Notes under the pieces: generated by a model | Databases searched by the model: none | Seen by the model: the letters and a program-made list of their open reading frames with translations, nothing else | What the model was told of the DNA's origin: nothing | DNA from: Poseidonibacter lekithochrous | GTDB taxonomy: Bacteria > Campylobacterota > Campylobacteria > Campylobacterales > Arcobacteraceae | Direction of reading: 5' to 3' | Assembly (NCBI RefSeq): GCF_013283835.1 | Contig: NZ_CP054052.1 | Coordinates: forward strand, 930,001 to 994,000 | DNA length: 64,000 bases | Made by a program: the position numbers and the translations under genes | In this document: positions 27,594 to 36,699 of the stretch, in pieces | How the letters are laid out: the number at the start of each line of letters is the position of its first letter | Numbering within the stretch: the stretch's first letter is position 1

Positions 27594-28818
27594 AATCAAA
27601 ATCCATTCTTATTTGGGTTTGTCCTGTTGTTCCAAACTCATGATCTATTTGTTTTGCTATCTCTTTGAAGTTTATTCCTTGTACTTCTTTTAGACTTTTT
27701 AAAATCTGTTTTTTACCATTTATTAACTCTTTAGATTTTATACCATGGGAAATAGATAAACTAGCTTCCACAAATGCTGATAATTTATCACATTGTTTTA
27801 ACGCTTCTCCATCAATTGCATTGTATTTATCATCATTGTATTTTGAGATATCATCTACTACTTTAATTTTATCTTCATATATTTTATTTAAAAATTCATC
27901 TTTTGAACCATCATATAAACCTAATATATATGAGAATTCATCATGCAAAGATTCTGGTACATTTGGTAAAATATCATCTTCAATTTTTATTATTTCATAC
28001 TCAGCAATAATATCTGATAGTTCATCTACTGAATATTTTACAGGTGAAATAATATCTCGAGTAAGGGCTTCAGGTAAATCATGGAATAGGGCTGTAAAAA
28101 AGTTGTTTTGAAGTCGTTTTTCCCCTGCATTTATATCAATAGAATAAAAGTAGCTAAAAACGGCAACAGTAAGCATATGACCTAATACAGAAGTTTCTGG
28201 AACTCTAGGAGTTTGTGCCCAACGTTTTTGAAATCTAAGTCTTCCACTTAAATCTATAACCTTTGCGAGTTTTTTATTAAGTGCTATTTTTCTAACTGCT
28301 ATTAATTCATAATAATCTTCTATTTCTTCTTCAACAGATTTTTTTACATCTTCTATATCACTTAAAAATTGACTTGTTTGATATACAATAGAAAATTCCC
28401 ATTTAGTTGCTAAATAAGAAGCTGCTTTTAGAATAAACCGCTCTTTTTTATACATATCTGGGTTACTTAGGTATTCTTCAAATCTTTGTAAAAATTTACC
28501 ATTGTTAATATCTTTAAGTGAGGGGGAGAGTTTTGAGATAACCCAAGTGTTTATCTCTTTAGATTTTTTTTGTAGAGCTTTTCTGAAGACATCTGGTCTA
28601 ATATCTGTTACAACTATTCGCCGTAAGAATTCAAATATACCTGCTTCAATTAAGTGGGTGTAGTTTACATCTTTTTCTAACTTAGCAATAAAGTAAGCGA
28701 TTATAAACTTGTGAGCTTGTTTATCAAGCTCTACAAGTTCAACCATCCTAGGATAATCATTCCATCGCTGGATTGATGCAGAAGAGAATATGTAATCTAT
28801 AATCCTTGGATTTATCAT
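27592..28818 (-). CDS. HD-domain phosphohydrolase-like protein
   Basis: A 408-residue cytosolic protein. An HD-superfamily metal site is visible in the middle: ETSVLGHMLTVAVFSYFYS (His), then FFTALFHDLPEALTRDII (HD), and later DKIKVVDDISKYNDDKYNAI and CDKLSAF, matching the YfbR/5'-nucleotidase-like branch. The first 180 residues are helical and less familiar. Its ATG overlaps the stop of a 45-residue membrane-protein gene (ATGA), so the two are coupled. Nucleotide hydrolysis is inference. Confidence 0.8.
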   Translation of the reverse strand: MINPRIIDYIFSSASIQRWNDYPRMVELVELDKQAHKFIIAYFIAKLEKDVNYTHLIEAGIFEFLRRIVVTDIRPDVFRKALQKKSKEINTWVISKLSPSLKDINNGKFLQRFEEYLSNPDMYKKERFILKAASYLATKWEFSIVYQTSQFLSDIEDVKKSVEEEIEDYYELIAVRKIALNKKLAKVIDLSGRLRFQKRWAQTPRVPETSVLGHMLTVAVFSYFYSIDINAGEKRLQNNFFTALFHDLPEALTRDIISPVKYSVDELSDIIAEYEIIKIEDDILPNVPESLHDEFSYILGLYDGSKDEFLNKIYEDKIKVVDDISKYNDDKYNAIDGEALKQCDKLSAFVEASLSISHGIKSKELINGKKQILKSLKEVQGINFKEIAKQIDHEFGTTGQTQIRMDFD

Positions 28819-28952
28819 GTTTCATCCTTTGGGTCATTTTTATCTTTTGTGTCATCTTTATTTTTTCCATCAAAAAACATCATCTTTTTCCCAAGTAGCA
28901 TCAAAGCTACCACGACAGTCATCATTAGATATACTTGCCAAGGTTCTCTCAT
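28815..28952 (-). CDS. 45-residue single-pass membrane protein
   Basis: A short frame from ATG 28952, with AAAGG six bases upstream, to TGA. It begins MREPWQVYLMMTVVVALMLL, one membrane helix, followed by GKKMMFFDG and a highly charged Lys/Asp tail. Its stop overlaps the HD-protein start as ATGA. The ribosome site, helix and coupling make it a convincing small gene. Function unknown; it may anchor or regulate the HD protein. Confidence 0.8.
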   Translation of the reverse strand: MREPWQVYLMMTVVVALMLLGKKMMFFDGKNKDDTKDKNDPKDET

Positions 28953-28981
28953 AATAAATCCTTTATGTGATTATTTGATTG

Positions 28982-29437
28982 TTATGCTCTACACGATCCC
29001 ATTTTTGAAAGTGCATTGATTTTCTCAACTCTACCTTCATGTCTTCCACCTTCAAAAGATGCGTTATTCCATGAATCAATAATAGCTTCAACCATTCCAA
29101 ATCCTGAAACTCTTTCACCCATACAAATTACATTAGCATCGTTGTGTTCTCTAGCCATTTTTGCAGAATATTCATTGTGACATAATGCTGCTCTAATTCC
29201 ATCAAATTTATTTGCAGCCATAGACATACCAATACCAGAACCACAAATTAAAATACCTTTGCTTCCTTCTTCAGCTAATACACTTTCACATACTTTTGCT
29301 GCGTAATCTGGATAATCAACTCTATCTTTTGTATTTGGTCCTAAGTCTACTACTTCGTGACCTCTTGCTTCAAATAGCTCTTTTACATAAGCTTTGATAT
29401 CAATACCAGCGTGATCTGCACCAATAAAATATTTCAT
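28982..29437 (-). CDS. rpiB: Ribose-5-phosphate isomerase B
   Basis: It interconverts ribose-5-phosphate and ribulose-5-phosphate. From the ATG at 29437 the protein is 151 residues beginning MKYFIGADHAGIDIK. The catalytic Cys and glycine loop are in ILICGSGIGMSMAANK, with HNEYSAKMAREHNDANV after it. A longer reading from TTG 29464 would overlap lepB. The gene follows lepB directly and is probably in the folD-lepB-rpiB operon. Confidence 0.95.
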   Translation of the reverse strand: MKYFIGADHAGIDIKAYVKELFEARGHEVVDLGPNTKDRVDYPDYAAKVCESVLAEEGSKGILICGSGIGMSMAANKFDGIRAALCHNEYSAKMAREHNDANVICMGERVSGFGMVEAIIDSWNNASFEGGRHEGRVEKINALSKMGSCRA

Positions 29438-29438
29438 A

Positions 29439-30224
29439 TTAATAAATTCCTTCTTTGTGTTCAATTTTTTGTGACTTTTCGTCCATTTCTTTTTCTATAG
29501 AATCAACAGTTTTTAAAACTCTGTCCCATCTAATTTCTTTATTTTCATCCCAAGAGAAATATACTACCCATGGAGTTCCTACAATAAATTTATAAGGAAC
29601 AGTTCCCCAGAATCTTGAATCATTTGAATGATCTCTATTATCACCCATCATAAATGTTTCATCTTCAGGAATTTTAATTGGTAACATATTAAATAATTCA
29701 CTAGGATTTAATCCATTATTTACAACAGTTGGATCATTGTGAATACCGGGATGTTCTCTTTTGTATGGATTTACAACCCATAATCTATCTCCAACTTTGA
29801 TAATGTCTTCTTTTGCATAATTTGCTTTGATAAAGTCATTACCTTCTTTTGGATGTAATAAAAGATTTTTATTTTGTAAAGCAACTAAGTCTCCACCTGT
29901 TGCTACGGCTCTTTTTACATAATGAATAGCATCGTTTTTAGGATATCTAAATACAACGATGTCACCTCTTTTTGGTCTATCACCTTCAATTAAGTGACCA
30001 TTATCATTAAAATCAGGTAATACTTTTAATTCAATCCATGGAATTCTTGGTGTTGGAATACCATAAGAGAATTTTTTAACAAAAAGCATATCTCCAATTA
30101 AAAGAGTATTTTTCATAGAACCACTAGGAATTACAAAAGCCTGTGCTACGAAGAAAATAATTGTAAGAACAATTACAATCGTACCAGTCCAAGAAGAGGA
30201 CCAGTTATATAGTTTTCTTAACAT
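29439..30224 (-). CDS. lepB: Signal peptidase I
   Basis: It removes signal peptides at the outer face of the inner membrane. The 261-residue protein has a membrane helix at about 15-33 and then the catalytic Ser in PSGSMKNTLLIGD. The catalytic Lys is in YVKRAVATGGD, and the third motif is MGDNRDHSNDSRFWG. Its start lies two bases after the folD stop. It is likely to process the many exported proteins in this window. Confidence 0.96.
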   Translation of the reverse strand: MLRKLYNWSSSWTGTIVIVLTIIFFVAQAFVIPSGSMKNTLLIGDMLFVKKFSYGIPTPRIPWIELKVLPDFNDNGHLIEGDRPKRGDIVVFRYPKNDAIHYVKRAVATGGDLVALQNKNLLLHPKEGNDFIKANYAKEDIIKVGDRLWVVNPYKREHPGIHNDPTVVNNGLNPSELFNMLPIKIPEDETFMMGDNRDHSNDSRFWGTVPYKFIVGTPWVVYFSWDENKEIRWDRVLKTVDSIEKEMDEKSQKIEHKEGIY

Positions 30225-30226
30225 AT

Positions 30227-31087
30227 TTATTTACTTTCTCTTTTATCTCTTAACTTAGCAGCTTTAAGAGTATTTTTAAGAAGCATTCCAATAGTCATAG
30301 GTCCAACTCCACCTGGAACTGGAGTAATGTAAGAACATTTTTCTTTACAATCTTCAAAGTCAGCATCACCAGTTAATTTTCCAGTATCTAATCTATTAAT
30401 ACCAACATCAATAACAATTGCACCTTCTTTTAACATATCAGCTTTAAGTAAATGAGGAACACCTACCGCAATTACAACAATATCAGCAGCTTTTGTATGA
30501 GCTGATAAGTCTTTAGTTCTTGAATTACATACTGTAACTGTAGCTTTTGCATTAGTTAAAAGTGATGCCATTGGTTTACCAACAATATCAGATGAACCAA
30601 TAACGACTGCATTTTTTCCTGATAACTCAATATTATATTCTTCGAACATTCTCATTACACCAAATGGTGTTGCTGGTAAAAATGCATCTAGATTTGAAAC
30701 CATTTTCCCTACATTGTATGGGTGGAAACCATCAACATCTTTTAAAGGATTAATTGCTTCTAATACAATTGTTGTATCAATATGTTTTGGTAATGGCAAT
30801 TGAACTAAAATACCATCTAATTTTGGATTATTATTCATGTCTTCAATTAGAGCTAATAACTCTTCTTGAGTAATTGAAGAATCTTTTGTTACTACTTCTG
30901 AATAAATTCCTGCTGCTTCACAAGATTTATGTTTGCTATTTACATATGTTGCACTTGCAGCATCATCACCAACTAAAATAACTGCTAGACCAGGTGTTAC
31001 ACCTACCTGCTCTTTAAACTGAGCAACTTCAACTTTTACTTCTTCTTTGATTTTTGCCGATAACGCTTTACCATCAATTATTGTCAT
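30227..31087 (-). CDS. folD: Methylenetetrahydrofolate dehydrogenase / cyclohydrolase
   Basis: A bifunctional one-carbon enzyme producing formyl-tetrahydrofolate. The 286-residue protein has the catalytic Lys in TYVNSKHKSCEAAGI, with GILVQLPLPKH and DVDGFHPYNVG. The NADP site GSSDIVGKPMA and PVPGGVGPMTIGMLL complete the family marks. It is first in the folD-lepB-rpiB run and divergent from rplY. Confidence 0.97.
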   Translation of the reverse strand: MTIIDGKALSAKIKEEVKVEVAQFKEQVGVTPGLAVILVGDDAASATYVNSKHKSCEAAGIYSEVVTKDSSITQEELLALIEDMNNNPKLDGILVQLPLPKHIDTTIVLEAINPLKDVDGFHPYNVGKMVSNLDAFLPATPFGVMRMFEEYNIELSGKNAVVIGSSDIVGKPMASLLTNAKATVTVCNSRTKDLSAHTKAADIVVIAVGVPHLLKADMLKEGAIVIDVGINRLDTGKLTGDADFEDCKEKCSYITPVPGGVGPMTIGMLLKNTLKAAKLRDKRESK

Positions 31088-31204
31088 GGGGTTTGAACCT
31101 TATGTATGTTTTATTTTAATGAGATATATTATCTAAAATTCATTTACAAATAGTTAAATTCAATATTAGAATAAATCTTAAAGAAAGTTTTAGCAAAGTT
31201 TCTA

Positions 31205-31210
31205 TATAAT
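31205..31210 (+). promoter_or_regulatory. -10 element of rplY
   Basis: TATAAT is followed by CTCGCC, a GC-rich spot before the expected start, 33 bases upstream of the rplY ATG. Such discriminators are typical of growth-rate-controlled promoters in other bacteria. Confidence 0.65.
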
Positions 31211-31242
31211 CTCGCCTCAAATTAAAATATAAAAGGATAGTT

Positions 31243-31779
31243 ATGTTAGAGGGTATCGTAAGAGATAGTATGACAAAACAAGCTACAAAAACTTTAAGAA
31301 GAGATGGTTTCTTAATTGCGAACATCTACGGAAAAGGTTTAGAAAATGTTTCTGCTGCATTCAAAAAAAATGAATTCATTAAATTCTTAAGAGTTAAAGA
31401 AGAGATTGCTTTTGAAGTTAGCGTTGCAGGTAACACTTACAAAGTTGTAGTTCAAGAATATCAAAAATGTCCATTAACTTCAGATTTATTACATGTTGAT
31501 TTAATGGTTGTTCAAGCTGGTGTTATTGCATCTTATAAAGTTCCTGTTAATACTACAGGTCTTGCTAAAGGGATCAAAAATAAAGGTCTTCTAATGGTTC
31601 ACACTAACAGAGTTCCAGTTAAATGTGCTTTCGAGAACTTACCTCAAAGCTTCACATTAGACGTTACTGAGTTAGATACTGGTGATAATATCTTAATTAG
31701 AGATTTAGATTTCCCAGCTGACGTTAAGTGTTTCTTAGATCCAAGAGTTCCAGTTGTTGGTATCATTAAAGCTAAGTAA
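31243..31779 (+). CDS. rplY: Ribosomal protein bL25 (Ctc form)
   Basis: A 5S-rRNA-binding large-subunit protein. The 178-residue length is the long Ctc form with an extra C-terminal beta domain. The N-terminal domain has GTRK-like [15 protein letters not shown], and the C-terminal domain has [19 protein letters not shown]. It leads the rplY-pth-lptG run; the rplY-pth pairing is common in bacteria. Confidence 0.95.
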   Translation: MLEGIVRDSMTKQATKTLRRDGFLIANIYGKGLENVSAAFKKNEFIKFLRVKEEIAFEVSVAGNTYKVVVQEYQKCPLTSDLLHVDLMVVQAGVIASYKVPVNTTGLAKGIKNKGLLMVHTNRVPVKCAFENLPQSFTLDVTELDTGDNILIRDLDFPADVKCFLDPRVPVVGIIKAK

Positions 31780-31787
31780 TTAGATTA

Positions 31788-32342
31788 ATGCATTTAATAA
31801 TTGGTCTTGGAAATATTGGTGATAAATACCAATTAACACGACACAATGTAGGGTTTTTAGTAATCGATGAGATTACTAAAAATCTTACTACTGCAAATAT
31901 AAACAAATCAAACTTTCAATCTACACTTTTAAAATCAGGTTATAACCTTTTTTCAAAACCAACTACTTATATGAATAATTCTGGTATTGCAGGTCATGCA
32001 ATTAAAGAATATTATAAAATAGACTTAGAAGATATTATTGTTATACATGATGATTTAGATTTACCTTTTGGAACTGTAAAGTTCAAAATTGGTGGTGGTC
32101 ATGGTGGTCATAATGGACTTAGATCTTTAGATGCTCATATTGGTAAAGAGTATATTAGAGTTAGAATTGGAATTGGTAAACCACAAGAAAAAGGTGATGT
32201 TGCAAATTATGTATTAAGCAACTTTTCAAAAGAAGAATTAAATAAACTACAAGATATAATAACTCATACTATTAAAGCCATAGATGCACTAAAAAAGGGT
32301 GCAGATATAGTCGAAGTAAAATCAAAATTTACATTGAAATAA
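31788..32342 (+). CDS. pth: Peptidyl-tRNA hydrolase
   Basis: It recycles tRNA from stalled peptidyl-tRNA. The 184-residue protein shows GLGNIGDKYQLTRHNVGF with the catalytic His, KPTTYMNNSG and HDDLDLPFGTVKFKIGGGHGGHNGLRS. It lies 8 bases after rplY and two bases before lptG. Confidence 0.97.
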   Translation: MHLIIGLGNIGDKYQLTRHNVGFLVIDEITKNLTTANINKSNFQSTLLKSGYNLFSKPTTYMNNSGIAGHAIKEYYKIDLEDIIVIHDDLDLPFGTVKFKIGGGHGGHNGLRSLDAHIGKEYIRVRIGIGKPQEKGDVANYVLSNFSKEELNKLQDIITHTIKAIDALKKGADIVEVKSKFTLK

Positions 32343-32343
32343 A

Positions 32344-33411
32344 ATGAGCATATTAACTAAATACATATTAAGAAAATACCTACTAAATTTTATCATTGTT
32401 CTTGTATCGTTGGAGTTATTTTTTGTTGGAATTGATTTTCTACAAAATTTCAAAAAACTTCCAGATTCTGCCAATCTACAACTATTATATTTATTATATA
32501 ATTCATTTTTTACACTAACATTGGCTCTACCTTTATCTATTGTATTTGGATGGATAATTACTTTAGTAATATTTACTCGTAATAATGAACTTGTTGCTTT
32601 CCATGCTGTTGGAAGTACTAGTAATAAGATATATGCACCTGTTGTAAAGATTTCATTATTCCTAATTACACTATTAATTGCACTGCAAGCTACACCATTG
32701 GCTTATTCTTATGAACAAAAAAGAAAAATTGCAAATGGCGAGTATTTTATTAATACAAAAACAGATATTTTTTTAAAATATAATGATAATTATGTATATT
32801 TTGAAAAACTATTGCCTTTGGAAAAAAAGGCTGAAAATATCCACATTTATAAAATTAAAGGTGATGATATTATTCAAACTATTATTGCTAGAAATGCATA
32901 CTTCCAAAAAGATAAATGGTATGTTGTAGATGCAAAAATAATAAATAAACCACAAGAATTAGACTTTGAAAACTCTAAATTAGATATTAGATATGAAAAG
33001 TTTTTACATACCTTAGAGGGCTTTAAACCGAAGATTCTAGACAATGTTTACGAATCGAAATCAAACTTCTCTATAATAGATGCAACATCAGCATTAATAC
33101 TTTTATCAAATCAAGGTATTAATACTGATAAAATCAGAGGAATTTTATATAACCAAGTTTTCGTACCATTTTTTGTAATACCAGTACTTTTATTGGTATT
33201 TGCCTATTCATCATTAAATAGTAGGTTTTTTAATATTGGTAAATTTACTTCTTTTTCAATCTTTGGTACATTAATAGTATGGGGAATCTTCTTTATATTA
33301 TTTAAATTTACTAGTGGTGGAGTAATTATTCCAGAATTTTCAATCCTATTACCAATGGTATTATGGGTACTTGGTGCATTGCTATTTTATAGAAAAAAAA
33401 TGAACTCTTAA
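32344..33411 (+). CDS. LPS export permease, LptF/LptG (YjgP/YjgQ) family
   Basis: A 355-residue inner-membrane permease of the LptF/LptG family, which moves lipopolysaccharide to the periplasmic bridge. It has the typical plan: about three N-terminal helices with LSIVFGWIITLVIFTRNNELVAFHAVG, a periplasmic domain (about 115-245), and three C-terminal helices. It begins two bases after pth. Whether it is LptF or LptG cannot be told from this window; the N-terminal charge pattern favours neither clearly. Confidence 0.88.
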   Translation: MSILTKYILRKYLLNFIIVLVSLELFFVGIDFLQNFKKLPDSANLQLLYLLYNSFFTLTLALPLSIVFGWIITLVIFTRNNELVAFHAVGSTSNKIYAPVVKISLFLITLLIALQATPLAYSYEQKRKIANGEYFINTKTDIFLKYNDNYVYFEKLLPLEKKAENIHIYKIKGDDIIQTIIARNAYFQKDKWYVVDAKIINKPQELDFENSKLDIRYEKFLHTLEGFKPKILDNVYESKSNFSIIDATSALILLSNQGINTDKIRGILYNQVFVPFFVIPVLLLVFAYSSLNSRFFNIGKFTSFSIFGTLIVWGIFFILFKFTSGGVIIPEFSILLPMVLWVLGALLFYRKKMNS

Positions 33412-33422
33412 AAGGTAGATTT

Positions 33423-33869
33423 ATGAAGTCACATATCAAAGCATATGGTGTAGTTCCTTATTTAGTTGAGAAAAATGATATAAAGATTTTATTATGTAAA
33501 TCTGTAATGAGTAGGGAAAACTGGGGTTGTTTAAAAGGTCTTAGAATTAAAGACGAAACAGCTTTTGAATGTGCTAAAAGAGAGTTTTTTGAAGAGAGTT
33601 CAATAGATGTTGAAATAGCTTTATTTGAAGACTACTTTGAACAAATTAATTTAGAAAAAGATATTGGTATTTGGTTAGTGAATTCTGCTAATCTTGAAAA
33701 CTTAGATGAAATGTTTACTGAGTATAAATTGAAAAGCAATCATTTATCATGGGAAAACTCTAAAGTGAAATATTTCTCTTTAGATGACTTGCCTCCTATT
33801 AAGAAGAAGCAAGTAACTTTAATAAAAGAGATTAAGGATTTTTTGAAAAGTAAGAATCTACACCATTAG
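33423..33869 (+). CDS. Nudix hydrolase
   Basis: A 148-residue Nudix protein cleaving some nucleoside-diphosphate derivative. The Nudix box is GLRIKDETAFECAKREFFEESSI: the REFFEE metal core is intact, but the glycine after it is Ser. The N-terminus HIKAYGVVPYLVEKND resembles Nudix proteins of the Ap4A/RppH side. Its 3' end overlaps the convergent amidase gene by 38 bases. Confidence 0.85.
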   Translation: MKSHIKAYGVVPYLVEKNDIKILLCKSVMSRENWGCLKGLRIKDETAFECAKREFFEESSIDVEIALFEDYFEQINLEKDIGIWLVNSANLENLDEMFTEYKLKSNHLSWENSKVKYFSLDDLPPIKKKQVTLIKEIKDFLKSKNLHH

Positions 33870-35604
33870 CAATTCCATTTGCTAATAATTTCTGGTATTT
33901 AGTACTATAAAGCCTTTTACTCTCAGTTGGATGTGAAATATATCCTAACTCTATTAGAATAGAAGGCATTTGAGCACCTACAAGGACCCAAAATGGTCCT
34001 TCTCTTACTCCTGAGTCTTTTACTCCTCTAAAGCTCTTTTTAACTGATTGTAGCATTCCAGCTTGTGTATCAATAGCAAGTTTATGAGAGGCTGTAATTC
34101 TAGGTCTATTTAGTGATTCTAAAAATACTTTTTTAGTTGAATTACTCATTTTTCTAATATCAGTTCTATTCTCTTTTGCTGCAACTCTTTTAGCTCTTTC
34201 ACTTCTTGCTGGGCTTAAGAAAAATGTTTCAATTCCTTGAATTCTATGAGCTTTACTTTTAGGAACTGAGTTTGCATGGACAGAAATAAATATATCAGCA
34301 TTCTTTTTATTAGCTAAAATAGTTCTATTATTAACTTTAATAAATCTATCTTTATGTCTTGTAAGAAAAACTTTATGACCTCTTTGTTTTAAAATACTAT
34401 ATAGATATTTTGCTACTTTTAAAGTAACAACTTTTTCATATCTTTTATTAGGTCCTACTGCTCCTACATCTTTTGCCCCATGTCCTGCATCTATAACTAT
34501 AGTTTTACTTGTGAAGTTTGCATAAGGCAGAGCAGGCGTAATGCTTGTTTGATTTGTATTTTTTAAATTAAGAATTTTGATTACCAATTCTCTTTTTTTC
34601 AAAGTATAAATAACTCTATAGTCTTTTTTATCACTTACTCTAATTCTAAGAGTTGAGTTATTCTTTTGACCAATAGAAATTTTCTCTAAACCATCTATTT
34701 TTAACTTTATTGGTTTAGCGTATTTGAACTTACCTTTTATATCAAAAATGTCTTGATATCTATTATTTGATTTATATGCAGTGTATTTTAAATCTCTATT
34801 TGAAAAGTTTTTATTAAATTGAACAACAATAGTGTTGTTTTTTGTAAACACTGTTTTGATTGAGTTTTTTCTATCAATATAAATATTTTTAAAAGTATCG
34901 CTTTTTTTAACAAAAACAGATTCATTTTTTGTTTTACTTATTATTTTTGTTTTTTTAGTAGTTTTTTTTAAATCATCAATAGAAATTACAACTTGTTTGT
35001 TATTTACCGAGAATGATGTTTTAAGATTTTTCTTATTTGCTATTACTACTCTTAATGTATCTGATTTAAATTGTCCTACAACAATTTTTTCTACACCTTT
35101 GATTTTTAATTTAGTACCTCTTACATGTGAATAAGCACCTTTTAAATCATATACATCTTTGTGTTGTGGTTTTTGTTTTAATTCAAAGAAACGAACTATA
35201 TCTTTGGAAATATTATGTGTATAATTTATTACTATAGTATTTTCAAAAGTATAAATTGATTGAATTGCATTAAACTTGTAATTAGTTTTTTTATTGTCAG
35301 TTTTTTTTACAAGAGTATTTTGTTCAATTTTTATAGGAGCAATTTTTTTACCTAGAGTTTTATTTTGCCTCTCTATTAAAATTTCTAATTTCTTTTTATC
35401 TGGAGTTGTGTTTTTGTTTAGTTTTTCACCTAGAACTATTAGTTTTTTAAGTTCTTTGATTTTTGTTTCATGATCTTTTTTTAGTACTGCTTTAAGATAA
35501 TTCATTCGTGAAGAATGATACTCATCTTTCAAATTCTCTTGTGCTAATGCAGAAAAAGAGAAAATGAATGATAAGGAAATAAGAATAAAAAATTTTTTAA
35601 AAAT
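33832..35604 (-). CDS. N-acetylmuramoyl-L-alanine amidase with AMIN repeats, ATT start
   Basis: A periplasmic cell-wall amidase. Two related AMIN-like beta units (about 90-190 and 240-340) target it to the wall. The amidase_3 domain (about 370-590) has zinc ligands in VIDAGHGAKD, NKRYEK and SVHAN and the catalytic Glu in ILIELGYISHP. The first usual start, TTG 35532, cuts off a perfect signal peptide: upstream in frame reads FKKFFILISLSFIFSFSALAQ. An ATT at 35604, seven bases after AAGGAG, gives 590 residues with that signal. An ATA at 35610 is also in frame but only one base from the ribosome site. Its start is three bases after the upstream TAA. Confidence 0.9.
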   Translation of the reverse strand: MFKKFFILISLSFIFSFSALAQENLKDEYHSSRMNYLKAVLKKDHETKIKELKKLIVLGEKLNKNTTPDKKKLEILIERQNKTLGKKIAPIKIEQNTLVKKTDNKKTNYKFNAIQSIYTFENTIVINYTHNISKDIVRFFELKQKPQHKDVYDLKGAYSHVRGTKLKIKGVEKIVVGQFKSDTLRVVIANKKNLKTSFSVNNKQVVISIDDLKKTTKKTKIISKTKNESVFVKKSDTFKNIYIDRKNSIKTVFTKNNTIVVQFNKNFSNRDLKYTAYKSNNRYQDIFDIKGKFKYAKPIKLKIDGLEKISIGQKNNSTLRIRVSDKKDYRVIYTLKKRELVIKILNLKNTNQTSITPALPYANFTSKTIVIDAGHGAKDVGAVGPNKRYEKVVTLKVAKYLYSILKQRGHKVFLTRHKDRFIKVNNRTILANKKNADIFISVHANSVPKSKAHRIQGIETFFLSPARSERAKRVAAKENRTDIRKMSNSTKKVFLESLNRPRITASHKLAIDTQAGMLQSVKKSFRGVKDSGVREGPFWVLVGAQMPSILIELGYISHPTESKRLYSTKYQKLLANGIANGVDSYFSKNP

Positions 35605-35606
35605 TT

Positions 35607-36689
35607 TTATTCTCCTTGAGTAAGTTTTTCAATTAATTCTTTAACTGAAATAATCTTATCAATTTTATAACCATTTGCACCTGTGAAGAACAGACCTGTA
35701 TCTTCATCACCGTTATATGCAGCACCAAGTCTATCAGCAATACAATAACCAACAGCTTTAGCTTCAACACCTCTATTACAAGGAGCTACACAGTTTGAAA
35801 TACACTGTACTTTTGGTGCTGTATTATTTTCCATAGAGAATTGTAAATTAGTTCTAACAGATCTTGCTGGTAATCCAACAGGAGATTTTCCTAATTTAAT
35901 ATCATCTTCTTTTGCATTTAATAATACATTTTTTAAGTTTGCGTGAGCATCACACTCGTAAGTACCAATAAATCTAGTTGCCATTTGTACCCCAGTACAA
36001 CCTTTAGCTTGGAACTTTTCAATATCTTTTTTGTCCCATACTCCACCAGCAGCAATAATAGGAATATCTTCTCCCCAGTTTTTTGCTTCTTCAATTACAG
36101 GTTCAACTATATTTTCTAATTGGAATTCTTCTTTGAAACAATCTTCATATTTGAAACCTTGATGACCACCACTTAATGGACCTTCAACGATAATTGCATC
36201 TGGAACTCTATTATATTTTTTCCATTTTTTACAAATTAGTTTTAATGCTCTTGCACTTGAAACGATTGGAACTAATGCTACATCTGGAAAGTCTTGTGTA
36301 AATTCTGGCATATTTGTAGGAAGTCCAGCTCCCGTGATAATAATATTAATACCAGCTTCACAAGCATCTTTTACCATTCTTCCATAATCATTACATGCAT
36401 ATAAAATATTACAAGCTAATGGAGCATCTCCACAAATTTTTCTTGCATTTGCTACAATTTCAAAAAATGATTCTCTTGAATAAAAGTTCATTGCATCTTT
36501 TGGTTTATCTTTTCTCATTACTACTTGAACATTTTCACTCATGTTTCTGTAGTAACCAGTACCAACTGATGAAATTACACCTAATGCACCTTCTTTACTT
36601 ACGTTTCCAGCTAATTGATCCCAACTTATTCCAACACCCATTCCACCTTGGATGATTGGGTGTTTAATCTCATATTTACCTATTCTCAA
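35607..36689 (-). CDS. Nitronate monooxygenase / 2-nitropropane dioxygenase-like flavoprotein
   Basis: A 360-residue FMN TIM-barrel protein. It has PIIQGGMGVGISWDQLAGNV at the start, VEGPLSGGHQGF with the catalytic-type His, and PIIAAGGVWDKKDIEKFQAKGCTGVQMATRFIGT. The family oxidises nitronates; some members are enoyl reductases (FabK). The start is TTG at 36689, six bases after AAAGGG. It lies just downstream of tyrS, and its last codons carry the ribosome site of the amidase gene. Confidence 0.87.
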   Translation of the reverse strand: MRIGKYEIKHPIIQGGMGVGISWDQLAGNVSKEGALGVISSVGTGYYRNMSENVQVVMRKDKPKDAMNFYSRESFFEIVANARKICGDAPLACNILYACNDYGRMVKDACEAGINIIITGAGLPTNMPEFTQDFPDVALVPIVSSARALKLICKKWKKYNRVPDAIIVEGPLSGGHQGFKYEDCFKEEFQLENIVEPVIEEAKNWGEDIPIIAAGGVWDKKDIEKFQAKGCTGVQMATRFIGTYECDAHANLKNVLLNAKEDDIKLGKSPVGLPARSVRTNLQFSMENNTAPKVQCISNCVAPCNRGVEAKAVGYCIADRLGAAYNGDEDTGLFFTGANGYKIDKIISVKELIEKLTQGE

Positions 36690-36699
36690 AATTAGCCCT

